A DNA stretch of 56,010 nt. Source: Vibrio sagamiensis NBRC 104589. Its GTDB lineage: Bacteria; Pseudomonadota; Gammaproteobacteria; Enterobacterales; Vibrionaceae. A model generated the notes under the pieces. It was not told where the DNA came from. It made no database searches and was given only the letters and a program-made list of their open reading frames with translations. The DNA lies in NCBI RefSeq assembly GCF_007990935.1, contig NZ_BJXJ01000028.1:1-56010 (forward strand), given 5' to 3'. Both the position numbers and the translations under genes were made by a program. This document shows positions 18,840 through 28,687 of the stretch, one piece after another (the first letter of the stretch is position 1; every line of letters begins with the position of its first letter).

Positions 18840-19406
18840 TTACTTTACACGACCTACGTATTCAGCTGAACGTGTATCGACTTTGATCACTTCACCGATA
18901 GCGATAAATAGTGGAACTCGAACAACAGCACCTGTTGACAAAGTTGCAGGTTTACCACCCGTACCTTGAGTGTCACCTTTAAGGCCTGGATCTGTTTCAA
19001 TAACTTCCAGCTCAACGAAGTTTGGTGGCGTAACCGTAATTGGGTTACCATTCCACAAAGTGATCATACAAGTGTTGTTCTCTACTAACCACTTGGCGTT
19101 ATCACCTACCGCTTTTGCGTCTGCAGCAATTTGCTCAAACGTCTCATTATTCATAAAGTGGTAGAATTCGCCATCTGAATAGAGATAATCTAGGTCGATA
19201 TCCATCACGTCTGCCACTTCACAAGTGTCACCAGACTTGAAGGTTTTCTCTAGCACTTTACCAGAAAGAAGCTTACGAATTTTAACGCGGTTGAATGCTT
19301 GACCTTTACCTGGCTTAACGTATTCATTTTCCAGGATGACACAAGGCTCGTTATCAAGCATTAACTTAAGGCCGCCTTTAAATTCATTGGTGCTAACTGT
19401 AGCCAT
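18840..19406 (-). CDS. efp: Elongation factor P
   Basis: A 188-residue three-domain translation factor that enters the E site to rescue ribosomes stalled at polyproline. The modified loop is KPGKGQA with Lys34 present, which is the residue beta-lysylated by EpmA using beta-lysine from EpmB; both enzymes are in this window. Ribosome-binding AAGAGG precedes the ATG. It is divergent from epmB with only 32 bp between starts, so the two promoters must overlap each other's coding or leader sequence. Confidence 0.98.
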   Translation of the reverse strand: MATVSTNEFKGGLKLMLDNEPCVILENEYVKPGKGQAFNRVKIRKLLSGKVLEKTFKSGDTCEVADVMDIDLDYLYSDGEFYHFMNNETFEQIAADAKAVGDNAKWLVENNTCMITLWNGNPITVTPPNFVELEVIETDPGLKGDTQGTGGKPATLSTGAVVRVPLFIAIGEVIKVDTRSAEYVGRVK

Positions 19407-19438
19407 TTTTTCCTCTTTACATTCTTAGAGCTAATTCA

Positions 19439-20461
19439 ATGCCGCATATAATAACCCGAAAAGTCGAATCTGTTGAGCAAAACTGGCTCAAACAGTTATC
19501 GAATGGGATCTCTGACCCCGCAAAACTACTGGAGTATTTGGAAATTAATCCTTCTCCATGGCAGGACGGGTTTGCTGCACGTCGCCTATTTGCACAGCGT
19601 GTCCCACAAAGTTTTATCGATAGAATGGAAAAAGGCAATCCATACGATCCTCTTTTACGTCAGGTATTACCTCTAAGTGAAGAGTTTGAAGTCCATGATG
19701 GTTTCTCTCAAGATCCCCTAGAAGAACAAGATAATTCGACTCCTGGGTTGCTGCATAAATACCGAAATCGTGCTCTGATGATCGTCAAAGGTGGCTGTGC
19801 GGTTAATTGTCGTTACTGCTTTCGACGTCATTTCCCTTATCAAGACAACAAAAGCGGTAAGCAAGCTTGGGCGAACAGTCTTGAATATATTAAGCAACAG
19901 CCGGAGATCAACGAGATCATTTTTTCCGGCGGCGATCCTTTGATGGCGAAAGATCAAGAGCTTGAGTGGCTGATCGAACAAATTAGTCACATTCCTCATA
20001 TTAAGCGCTTACGCATTCATAGCCGCTTACCTGTTGTCATCCCTGCCCGTGTGACGGATGCTCTATGTAAGATGCTCGCCGACTCACCACTACAAGTGAT
20101 TATGGTCACTCACATTAACCATGCAAATGAAATCAATACAGAATTTTGCCAGAAAATGCTCAAACTGAGACAAGCAGGCATTACCTTGTTGAATCAAAGT
20201 GTGCTGTTAAAAGGGGTAAATGACAGTATCGATACGCAAGTTGCGCTCAGTGAAGCCCTTTTTGATGCTGGAATTCTGCCATACTACTTACATGTCTTGG
20301 ATAAAGTTCAAGGAGCAGCGCACTACTATATCTCCGATGACAAAGCCAGAGCCATTATACAAGGTGTGATTACCCGCGTTTCAGGTTACTTAGTACCTAA
20401 GCTGACCCGAGAAATCGGCGGACGCCCAAGTAAAACCCCCTTGGATCTGCATCTAGAGTAA
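19439..20461 (+). CDS. epmB: EF-P-specific lysine 2,3-aminomutase EpmB
   Basis: A 340-residue radical-SAM, PLP-dependent enzyme that converts L-lysine to (R)-beta-lysine for EF-P modification. The cluster motif is C-x3-C-x2-C (Cys120, Cys124, Cys127 in GGCAVNCRYCFRRHF). The C-terminal GGRPSKTPLDL holds the likely PLP-binding Lys. It lacks the extra domains of metabolic lysine aminomutases, as expected for EpmB. The EpmC hydroxylase is not in this window. Confidence 0.97.
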   Translation: MPHIITRKVESVEQNWLKQLSNGISDPAKLLEYLEINPSPWQDGFAARRLFAQRVPQSFIDRMEKGNPYDPLLRQVLPLSEEFEVHDGFSQDPLEEQDNSTPGLLHKYRNRALMIVKGGCAVNCRYCFRRHFPYQDNKSGKQAWANSLEYIKQQPEINEIIFSGGDPLMAKDQELEWLIEQISHIPHIKRLRIHSRLPVVIPARVTDALCKMLADSPLQVIMVTHINHANEINTEFCQKMLKLRQAGITLLNQSVLLKGVNDSIDTQVALSEALFDAGILPYYLHVLDKVQGAAHYYISDDKARAIIQGVITRVSGYLVPKLTREIGGRPSKTPLDLHLE

Positions 20462-20555
20462 CCACGACGACGTATAAAAGTTATCGTCACGAGTAAAAGC
20501 TTTTGTTCGCTTGTGCGAATTTCTATGTGCATACTCCGCTAATTAGGAGGATAAA

Positions 20556-21053
20556 ATGCCAATAACTTTTGAATACATTTTCGATCTCGGGCCCTTTAAC
20601 TGGGCCGCTCTACTTTGCTGTGCCATTAATGGTTTAATGATCGGTATTGAGCGACAGACTCGTGGCAAACCCGTCGGAATCCGAACCTCAATCTTGGTTA
20701 TCTCTGGAACCTATTTATTTATGTCCATGGCGGTGTCCTTATCCCCAAATACGTTGGATCAAGCACGAGTTCTGGGCCAAATTATTACTGGTGTCGGTTT
20801 CTTAGGCGCTGGAGTGATGATGACGCAAGATGGAAAGATCCATGGCGTGACTTCCGCTGCGGTCATTTGGGTACTCGCAGGCATCGGTTTGATGATTGGT
20901 TTAGGCTACCTGACTCAATCCATCGTCATTACAGTGTTAGCCCTTATCGTTTTACTTGGGGTAGATAAAGCAGAGAGTCGCATCAAAGCATTGCGCCGAG
21001 GCGTGCACCAAAAAATTCTCCAGCGTAAATCATCACGGCGATTAACCAAATAG
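20556..21053 (+). CDS. MgtC/SapB-family membrane protein
   Basis: A 165-residue protein with about four to five transmembrane helices and family motifs GIERQTRGKPVGIRT and the GVGFLGAGVM segment with ITSAA-like GVTSAAVIW. The C-terminal soluble domain of virulence MgtC is absent: after the membrane part there is only a short basic tail. Members of this short group are usually of unknown function. A GGAGG ribosome-binding site precedes the ATG. It lies 94 bp after epmB and may be read from it. Confidence 0.85.
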   Translation: MPITFEYIFDLGPFNWAALLCCAINGLMIGIERQTRGKPVGIRTSILVISGTYLFMSMAVSLSPNTLDQARVLGQIITGVGFLGAGVMMTQDGKIHGVTSAAVIWVLAGIGLMIGLGYLTQSIVITVLALIVLLGVDKAESRIKALRRGVHQKILQRKSSRRLTK

Positions 21054-21091
21054 TCTCCACGACTAACAAAGTTACAAAATATTGAGAAACA

Positions 21092-21120
21092 AAAAAGCCG
21101 AGGAGCAATCCTCGGCTTTC
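21092..21120. terminator. Bidirectional terminator between MgtC-like gene and groEL
   Basis: The stem AAAGCCGAGGA-GCAA-TCCTCGGCTTT is flanked by an A-run on the left and T-rich sequence on the right. It serves both converging genes. Confidence 0.9.
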
Positions 21121-21154
21121 ATTTAATCTGGTTTAGACAACACAGACAGAATGA

Positions 21155-22828
<1,674 letters not shown>

Positions 22829-22873
22829 TTAATCTTGTTATTATCAGAGCAAAAAATTACTCAATGGTCGCTA

Positions 22874-23164
22874 TTATTCAACGATAGCCATGATGTCATT
22901 CTCAGACATGATTAGAACTTCTTTACCATCAATCTTTTCTGTTTTTGTGCCGTAGCTTTCAGAGAAAATAATGGTATCACCCACTTTAACATCCAATGGC
23001 TGTACTTCGCCGTTTTCTAAAATACGACCTTTGCCTACAGCTAAAATTGTTCCTCGGGTTGATTTCTCTGCCGCCGAACCAGTAAGAACAATACCACCCG
23101 CTGATTTGGATTCTACTTCTTGGCGTTCAACGATAACTCGGTCATGCAATGGACGAATGTTCAT
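22874..23164 (-). CDS. groS: 10 kDa co-chaperonin GroES
   Basis: The 96-residue heptameric lid of GroEL, with the mobile-loop region around [15 protein letters not shown] and the typical start [20 protein letters not shown] lies before the ATG. It is the first gene of the groESL operon, under a heat-shock-type promoter at 23231-23261. Confidence 0.98.
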   Translation of the reverse strand: MNIRPLHDRVIVERQEVESKSAGGIVLTGSAAEKSTRGTILAVGKGRILENGEVQPLDVKVGDTIIFSESYGTKTEKIDGKEVLIMSENDIMAIVE

Positions 23165-23230
23165 TGGTCATCTCTCCTGAAAATTTCCATGTATATTTGA
23201 TAAGCAGGCCCTTAAGACCTTGTGATAACT

Positions 23231-23261
23231 ATATAGGGGGTTAAGCCTCTGATCCCAAGGG
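23231..23261 (-). promoter_or_regulatory. Sigma-32-type promoter of groESL
   Basis: On the minus strand CCCTTGGG is followed after 12-13 nt by CCCCCTATAT. This resembles the heat-shock consensus CTTGAA-N13/14-CCCCATNT and lies about 70 bp before groES. Confidence 0.65.
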
Positions 23262-23545
23262 GAGAGTAAAAGTTTTTTGTGACTAAGTTAAAAGAACAAA
23301 AGCTTAACAGCCTTTAAATACAACCTAAGTAACAACTGTACTCCTCTTCCTTGTGGCAGGGCAAAGATCAACAGTAGCAGTAAGATTTTTAATAACAAGA
23401 TCTTACTACAAGTAATGCTGTTGGTGGGGAAGAGACAACCTATCGTCAATAGCCGAAAAGGATTGGAAATATATAAAATGTTGGCTCGCCCACAAAGAAA
23501 GTTTCTTGTATCCTTTGTTATTACCCCACCGAATAGACATCAAAG
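23262..23545. other. Intergenic region before the MATE gene
   Basis: There is no gene in the remainder of the 381-bp groES-to-MATE gap. It contains a nested inverted repeat at 23369-23423 with arms CAACAG/CTGTTG and AGTAAGAT/ATCTTACT, which could fold in the 5' leader of the MATE mRNA. Confidence 0.5.
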
Positions 23546-24943
23546 ATGCTGGAAAAAAAACCATCCGCTCATCATAGCGAAGACAAACATGGTTTATTAA
23601 CTGCGCCCATCGCGAGTACTTTACGTAAGATGACCATTCCCATGAGTGTGGGTATGCTCGCTATTTTGATGTTCAACTTAATCGACACGTTTTTCATTTC
23701 ATTGCTGGGAACCAAAGCTCTAGCCGCCATCAGCTATACCTTTCCGGTCACCTTCGCTGTCAATAGCATCAGTATGGGAATAGGTACCGGTCTATCAGCT
23801 AATATTGCTCGTATTCTAGGCCAAGGAGACACCTCCCAGGCTGCTCGCTTTACAAGTCATGGTTTATTACTTGCCATATCTCTGGTTTCTATTGTGTCTA
23901 TTATTGGGCTCTTCACTATTGAGCCACTTTTTAATCTGCTAGGGGCAAAAGAAGATTCAATCCCATTGATCAAACAATATATGCATGTGTGGTTTCTGAC
24001 TATACCTTTATTAGTCGTTCCTATTGCTGGTAACAGCGCGCTTCGAGCAACAGGAGACACAACTACGCCTGCCAAATTAATGATTTTGGCAGGGTTACTC
24101 AATGGTATTCTCGATCCCCTGCTTATTTTCGGCTACGGTCCATTTCCTCAGCTTGGTATTCAAGGAGCTGCAATTGCAAGTGCTATCAGTTGGTTAGGAG
24201 CATTATGTGGTTCCTTATATGTACTATCAAAACGAGAAAATATGCTCGCTCCCCCCCAAATAGCATTGGTTAAACAAGATTGGCTACAAACACTGAAAAT
24301 AGGTACTCCTGCCGCCTTTTCAAATATTATGAATCCTCTGTCAGGTGCAATTTTGATGATGCTACTTTCAAGTTATGGAACAGCCGCTGTTGCAGCTTAT
24401 GGAGCCGCTCAACGTATTGAGTCCATTTTACTATTAGTTTTAATGTCTCTTACATCATCCTTAACTCCATTTATTGCCCAGAACTTAGGAGCAAAGAATC
24501 CACAGCGTGCTTTTGAAGGTTGGTTCCTGTGCATGCGATTTATTATATTGTTTCAATTAGGCATTTTCTTAGTAATGATACCTATCAGCCCTCCTCTAAG
24601 TTCACTTTTCTCGCAAGATATTGAGGTAAAAAGACTGCTAGGCTATTACCTACTTACGGTTCCAATTAGTTATGGTTTTCAAGGCATCGTCATGATGCTA
24701 GTAAGTGGGCTTAATGCGATGCATAAACCACTCCGAGCGTTTCAATGGAGTTTTATGCGCCTATTCATTTTTAACCTACCATCAGCTTGGGTAGGCAGTC
24801 AGCTATATGATATTGAAGGATTATTTATTGGTATTATGGTAGGAAATATTTTGGGTGGTGTTTGTGCATATCTGTTCGTAATGCGAGAGCGACGTTTAAC
24901 AATAGAAGCGCATTACCAGACACCATCATCTTCCAGTCTTTAA
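23546..24943 (+). CDS. MATE-family multidrug efflux protein
   Basis: A 465-residue inner-membrane antiporter with about twelve hydrophobic helices in two homologous halves, expelling drugs or cationic compounds in exchange for Na+ or H+. Family motifs include the N-terminal MSVGMLAILMFNLIDTFFIS and GNSALRATGDTTTPAKLM. The start ATG at 23546 lacks a strong ribosome-binding site; codon use in the second half looks more A+T-rich than that of the neighbours. The substrate is not predictable. It converges on pfkA with a shared terminator. Confidence 0.88.
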   Translation: MLEKKPSAHHSEDKHGLLTAPIASTLRKMTIPMSVGMLAILMFNLIDTFFISLLGTKALAAISYTFPVTFAVNSISMGIGTGLSANIARILGQGDTSQAARFTSHGLLLAISLVSIVSIIGLFTIEPLFNLLGAKEDSIPLIKQYMHVWFLTIPLLVVPIAGNSALRATGDTTTPAKLMILAGLLNGILDPLLIFGYGPFPQLGIQGAAIASAISWLGALCGSLYVLSKRENMLAPPQIALVKQDWLQTLKIGTPAAFSNIMNPLSGAILMMLLSSYGTAAVAAYGAAQRIESILLLVLMSLTSSLTPFIAQNLGAKNPQRAFEGWFLCMRFIILFQLGIFLVMIPISPPLSSLFSQDIEVKRLLGYYLLTVPISYGFQGIVMMLVSGLNAMHKPLRAFQWSFMRLFIFNLPSAWVGSQLYDIEGLFIGIMVGNILGGVCAYLFVMRERRLTIEAHYQTPSSSSL

Positions 24944-24975
24944 AACGATATACAACAGTAAAAGTAAAATCATGA

Positions 24976-25014
24976 AAAAAGCTCCGTCGATGATAGCTAT
25001 TGACGGAGCTTATT
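24976..25014. terminator. Bidirectional terminator between MATE gene and pfkA
   Basis: The stem AAGCTCCGTC/GACGGAGCTT encloses a 12-nt loop, with an A-run on the left serving pfkA on the minus strand. Confidence 0.85.
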
Positions 25015-25031
25015 GAAGTTGTAGCCGTTAT

Positions 25032-25994
25032 TTAGAATAGCTCTTCAGCGACTTGGTAAAGATCGCTACGTACGGGGCGTTTCATATTTTCTATCGCATC
25101 AATGATATCATGGTGAACCAATTGCTCTTTCACAATACCAACACAACGACCACCGTGGCCATCCATCAAAAGATGAACAGCATAGTTACCCATGCGAGAA
25201 GCAAGCACTCGATCAAAGGCTGTTGGACGTCCACCACGTTGAATGTGTCCTAATACAGTCGCACGAGTTTCACGTCCAGTTGCCGCTTCAATATCTCTTG
25301 CTAATTCGTTAGCATCCATCATTAACTCCGTGAGAGCAATAATGGCGTGTTTTTTGCCTTTCGCAATTCCGTCTTGAATGTTACCGATCAACTTGTCTTT
25401 ATCTAATCCAGTTTCAGGTGTAATGATGTACTCACAACCACCTGCAATTGCTGACATTAGACTTAAATCACCGCAATGGCGGCCCATAATTTCAACAATA
25501 GAAATACGTTGGTGAGATGAAGAGGTATCACGCAGGCGGTCAATGGCATCAACCACTGTATTTAAAGCTGTCAAGTAGCCAATTGTATAGTCAGTACCTG
25601 CGATATCGTTGTCGATAGTGCCAGGTAAACCGATGCATGGGTACCCCATTTCAGTTAGCTTTTTCGCCCCCATGTAAGAGCCATCACCACCAATAACAAC
25701 AAGCGCATCAATGCCATGCTGCTTTAAATTTTCGATCGCTTTTTTACGAACGGTTTCTTCTTTAAATTCAGGGAAACGAGCAGAGCCGAGGAACGTACCG
25801 CCTCTGTTAATTACGTCAGAAACGCTTGAACGATCCAGTTTTTCAATGCGACCTTCATAAAGACCTAAATAGCCATCGTAAACACCGTAAACTTCCAATC
25901 CCTCAGATAGTGCCGTACGAACGACACCGCGTACTGCTGCGTTCATACCAGGTGCGTCACCGCCACTTGTTAAAACACCAATCTTCTTAATCAT
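25032..25994 (-). CDS. pfkA: ATP-dependent 6-phosphofructokinase
   Basis: A 320-residue tetrameric enzyme that phosphorylates fructose-6-phosphate in glycolysis and is allosterically controlled by ADP and PEP. It shows the ATP motif [13 protein letters not shown], the catalytic TIDND ([12 protein letters not shown]) and GGDGSYMGA. The frame opens 20 codons earlier, but [12 protein letters not shown] at 25994 follows GAGGGTGA and gives the E. coli length exactly. Gene order cpxP-fieF-pfkA matches E. coli. An FNR-like site lies 180-195 bp upstream. Confidence 0.97.
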   Translation of the reverse strand: MIKKIGVLTSGGDAPGMNAAVRGVVRTALSEGLEVYGVYDGYLGLYEGRIEKLDRSSVSDVINRGGTFLGSARFPEFKEETVRKKAIENLKQHGIDALVVIGGDGSYMGAKKLTEMGYPCIGLPGTIDNDIAGTDYTIGYLTALNTVVDAIDRLRDTSSSHQRISIVEIMGRHCGDLSLMSAIAGGCEYIITPETGLDKDKLIGNIQDGIAKGKKHAIIALTELMMDANELARDIEAATGRETRATVLGHIQRGGRPTAFDRVLASRMGNYAVHLLMDGHGGRCVGIVKEQLVHHDIIDAIENMKRPVRSDLYQVAEELF

Positions 25995-26176
25995 GTTCAC
26001 CCTCGATCTTTGGCAATCAATTGTATGATTTTTAGGCTTCTTGTTATCAAGCAACCTAGTTAGTTCAAAACTGTACGTTATGTTACATTCCCTCTAAAGG
26101 AATACCAATGAAAACGCACTTTTTTATGTAAATTTTCTACTTATGTAATAGTATTACAGTTTCGACATACCCTTTG

Positions 26177-26190
26177 TTGATTCACATCAG
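26177..26190. promoter_or_regulatory. FNR-like site upstream of pfkA
   Basis: TTGAT-TCAC-ATCAG matches the FNR consensus TTGAT-N4-ATCAA at 9 of 10 defined bases. It lies in the 277-bp gap between fieF and pfkA, both on the minus strand. Confidence 0.5.
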
Positions 26191-26271
26191 GATCTCTATT
26201 CTTAATTAACTAAGATGGAAAGATAGACAATAAGTGGCTATTTGTCCCGACAAACTCTGCTTGTCTAATAC

Positions 26272-27180
26272 TTACCAGTCTTGCTCTTTTTGTTCTTTTT
26301 CTGCACCGAACACAACCGATATTGGATCTTGGTGGATTAGTATATCGGAGTCAGAAAATCTTGCTAAAAGCGCTTCTTCCACCTTATCGGCAATATGATG
26401 TGCTTCGATGAGTCGTAAATTATCGTTCAATTCCAAGTGCAATTGGATAAATCGTGTCGGGCCAGACATACGGGTGCGAAGTTGATGAACACCCAATACA
26501 CCTTCCACACTGAGGCAAGTGGTACGAATTTGCGCTAATTCTTCATCAGGCAATTTCCGATCTAACAATGTTTGTGTCGCTTCTCTCACCATCTTGAAAG
26601 CGCTATAAAGGATAAATACACCAATTCCGACGGCAAACACCGCATCCGCTTGTGTGACGCCAAAATAACTGAGACCCAGTGCTACCATGATCGCCCCATT
26701 CATATACAAGTCGGTTTGATAGTGAAGTGAGTCAGCCGCAATCGCCTGGCTTCCAGTAACACGAACCACGTGCTTTTGAAACAAGACGAGCCCAAAAGTA
26801 ACAACAATGGCAAACATTGAGACATACACACCCAGTTCCGGATCATTGAGTTCCCCGGGACGGAAAAAGCGTTCAATACCATTGAGAATAAGGAAGACTG
26901 CAGAGCCTGAGATAAACATCGCCTGAGCTAGGGCTGCCAGCGATTCAGCTTTGCCATGGCCGAATGTGTGCTCTCGATCAGCAGGTTGCAAAGCATAACG
27001 TACCACCACGAGATTAACAACTGAGGCTGCAATATCTAACATTGAATCGATAAGAGATGCCAGCAAGCTTACTGAACCCGTAATCCACCAGGTGATCACT
27101 TTTACTATTAATAAAATCGTTGCAGCTATCGTAGCTGTCCAAGCAGCCATTGTGACTAAACGTGCGTATTGGTGTTTCAT
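26272..27180 (-). CDS. fieF: Cation-efflux (CDF) transporter FieF/YiiP
   Basis: A 302-residue inner-membrane Zn/Fe/H+ antiporter with six helices and a cytoplasmic metal-binding domain. With the ATG at 27180 the transport-site ligands fall at Asp45, Asp49, His153 and Asp157, the same numbers as in E. coli YiiP, which supports this start over the TTG at 27186. The C-terminal domain ([19 protein letters not shown]) is complete. It is downstream of cpxP after a terminator. Confidence 0.95.
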   Translation of the reverse strand: MKHQYARLVTMAAWTATIAATILLIVKVITWWITGSVSLLASLIDSMLDIAASVVNLVVVRYALQPADREHTFGHGKAESLAALAQAMFISGSAVFLILNGIERFFRPGELNDPELGVYVSMFAIVVTFGLVLFQKHVVRVTGSQAIAADSLHYQTDLYMNGAIMVALGLSYFGVTQADAVFAVGIGVFILYSAFKMVREATQTLLDRKLPDEELAQIRTTCLSVEGVLGVHQLRTRMSGPTRFIQLHLELNDNLRLIEAHHIADKVEEALLARFSDSDILIHQDPISVVFGAEKEQKEQDW

Positions 27181-27253
27181 AATCAAAAAGTTACTTCAAG
27201 CCATACGTTGAGTATATCTTGATAATCATGTCATGAGTATGAATTTACCTATT

Positions 27254-27280
27254 AAAAAGAGCAGCCAGGCTGCTCTTTTT
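27254..27280 (-). terminator. Terminator after cpxP
   Basis: A near-perfect palindrome AAAAAGAGCAGCC-A-GGCTGCTCTTTTT lies 30 bp past the cpxP stop. It is symmetrical but placed for the minus-strand transcript. Confidence 0.85.
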
Positions 27281-27308
27281 ATGTGTGAATAAATATTAAA
27301 TTTGTGAG

Positions 27309-27806
27309 TTAGTCGTGATGCTTTTCTTCTAATCGGATGTATTTTTTCTCTGCACATTCCAGTAAACGTGCTTTTTTCAGCTCAGCATATTTCACTTTTT
27401 GTGCAGGTGTTAATACGCTAAGCAATTTATGCTTTTTCTCTAACAATGCGACGCGACGCTCAGTTTGCTTTTCAACCATTTCTTTAGCAAGTTTGGTCGC
27501 CGCTTCTTTATCAAAGTTGTCCGCCAAAACAAGAGCTTGCACTTTATCTTTGTGCGTTAAGCGCGCTACCTTTCTTTCTTCCAATTTAGCAAACTTTTGC
27601 TTCTTTTCTAGCTTGCTAAATTTGCGTAATTCTTTGATTTGCTCTTTTTGCGAATCCGTTAAGTCAAGCTGCTGAAGAAGTGCACGCTCTTGGCTCATGC
27701 ATTTGTCACCAGTATGCGCTTTACCAACAGAAGCAAATGCACTCGCTGTACCCAAGGTTAAAGGTAGAACCATCGCCGCTAGTACAAATTTTTTAGTCAA
27801 TTTCAT
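27309..27806 (-). CDS. cpxP: Periplasmic stress protein CpxP/Spy family
   Basis: A 165-residue periplasmic protein with a signal peptide (MKLTKKFVLAAMVLPLTLGTASAFA), then charged helices with the two LTxxQ motifs (LTDSQ, LTPAQ) of the CpxP/Spy family. CpxP inhibits the CpxA sensor and acts as an adaptor for misfolded proteins. It is very rich in Lys/Glu/Leu. The open frame runs 40 codons further upstream into the regulatory region; the ATG at 27806 with TAAGGAA before it starts the signal peptide. It is divergent from cpxRA, as in E. coli, with CpxR boxes between. Confidence 0.9.
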   Translation of the reverse strand: MKLTKKFVLAAMVLPLTLGTASAFASVGKAHTGDKCMSQERALLQQLDLTDSQKEQIKELRKFSKLEKKQKFAKLEERKVARLTHKDKVQALVLADNFDKEAATKLAKEMVEKQTERRVALLEKKHKLLSVLTPAQKVKYAELKKARLLECAEKKYIRLEEKHHD

Positions 27807-27883
27807 GATTAGATTCCTTACACAAGTTAGTGATTCATCTGAGCTGCTCTCACAGCGCTTGAGTGTAGAATAAGGCCTATTAG

Positions 27884-27919
27884 GTAAAGCAGCGTATAGA
27901 GAGCGTAAAGAATCGTAAA
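27884..27919. promoter_or_regulatory. Two CpxR boxes between cpxP and cpxR
   Basis: GTAAA-GAATC-GTAAA at 27905-27919 matches the CpxR consensus GTAAA-N5-GTAAA perfectly. GTAAA-GCAGC-GTATA at 27884-27898 is a second box with one mismatch. They are offset by 21 bp, about two helix turns, and can serve both divergent genes. Confidence 0.8.
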
Positions 27920-27997
27920 GAATCACTTTGGATGTCCTTTGTCACCCGAGTTAAGATGTAATATTAGATAAAAGAAACCTCTATAATGGATACAACA

Positions 27998-28687
27998 ATG
28001 GCAAATATTCTCTTGATTGACGATGATGCAGAGCTCACTAGTTTGCTAAAAGAAGTGCTCAGTTTTGAAGGCTTTGTTGTCATAGAAACTAATGATGGTG
28101 AAGCTGGATTGAGCGCATTAAATGCGAACATCGATTTAATCTTACTTGATGTGATGATGCCCAAATTGAATGGGTTAGAGACACTAAAGCTTCTGCGCGA
28201 GCAATGGGAAACGCCGGTACTCATGTTGACCGCAAAAGGTGAAGAAATTGACCGAGTGATAGGCCTAGAGCTTGGCGCTGATGATTATTTGCCAAAACCA
28301 TTCAGTGATCGCGAGCTGTTAGCCCGCATTCGTGCCATTCTTCGCCGCACAAGCAATAATCAAAAGAGCAGCAAAGAATCAGACTGTGTTGAATATCAAC
28401 AAATCAAACTATACCCGGGTAAGCAAGAGGCATACTTTGAACAAACCTTACTCGACTTAACAACCACCGAGTTCGCACTACTGACCCACTTCTTGCAGCA
28501 CCCAGGGCAAGTTCTAACCAAAGAGAAGCTGAGCCTCGAAGTTCTTGGTAAACGCCTAGCTGCCTTTGACCGCGCTGTTGACATGCACGTTTCAAACTTA
28601 CGTAAAAAGCTTCCAGAACAAAAAAACGGTAAACCACGCATCAAGACCTTACGCGGGCGTGGCTACCTGTTTGTTGAGGAGGACTAA
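27998..28687 (+). CDS. cpxR: Envelope-stress response regulator CpxR
   Basis: A 229-residue OmpR-family regulator with a receiver domain (IDDD acidic pocket, phospho-acceptor Asp51 in LLDVMMPK, conserved Lys in LPKPFSD) and a C-terminal winged-helix DNA-binding domain (VDMHVSNLRKKL). I use the ATG at 27998 because it restores the E. coli numbering (Asp51); the ATG at 27986 adds four residues. The stop overlaps the cpxA start (TAATG), so the two are translationally coupled. Confidence 0.95.
   Translation: MANILLIDDDAELTSLLKEVLSFEGFVVIETNDGEAGLSALNANIDLILLDVMMPKLNGLETLKLLREQWETPVLMLTAKGEEIDRVIGLELGADDYLPKPFSDRELLARIRAILRRTSNNQKSSKESDCVEYQQIKLYPGKQEAYFEQTLLDLTTTEFALLTHFLQHPGQVLTKEKLSLEVLGKRLAAFDRAVDMHVSNLRKKLPEQKNGKPRIKTLRGRGYLFVEED

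Noticed and set aside
23546..24943. MATE gene as a recent horizontal acquisition
   Set aside because: It looks somewhat more A+T-rich than its neighbours, but there are no flanking repeats, integrase or tRNA target, and I cannot compute the bias.
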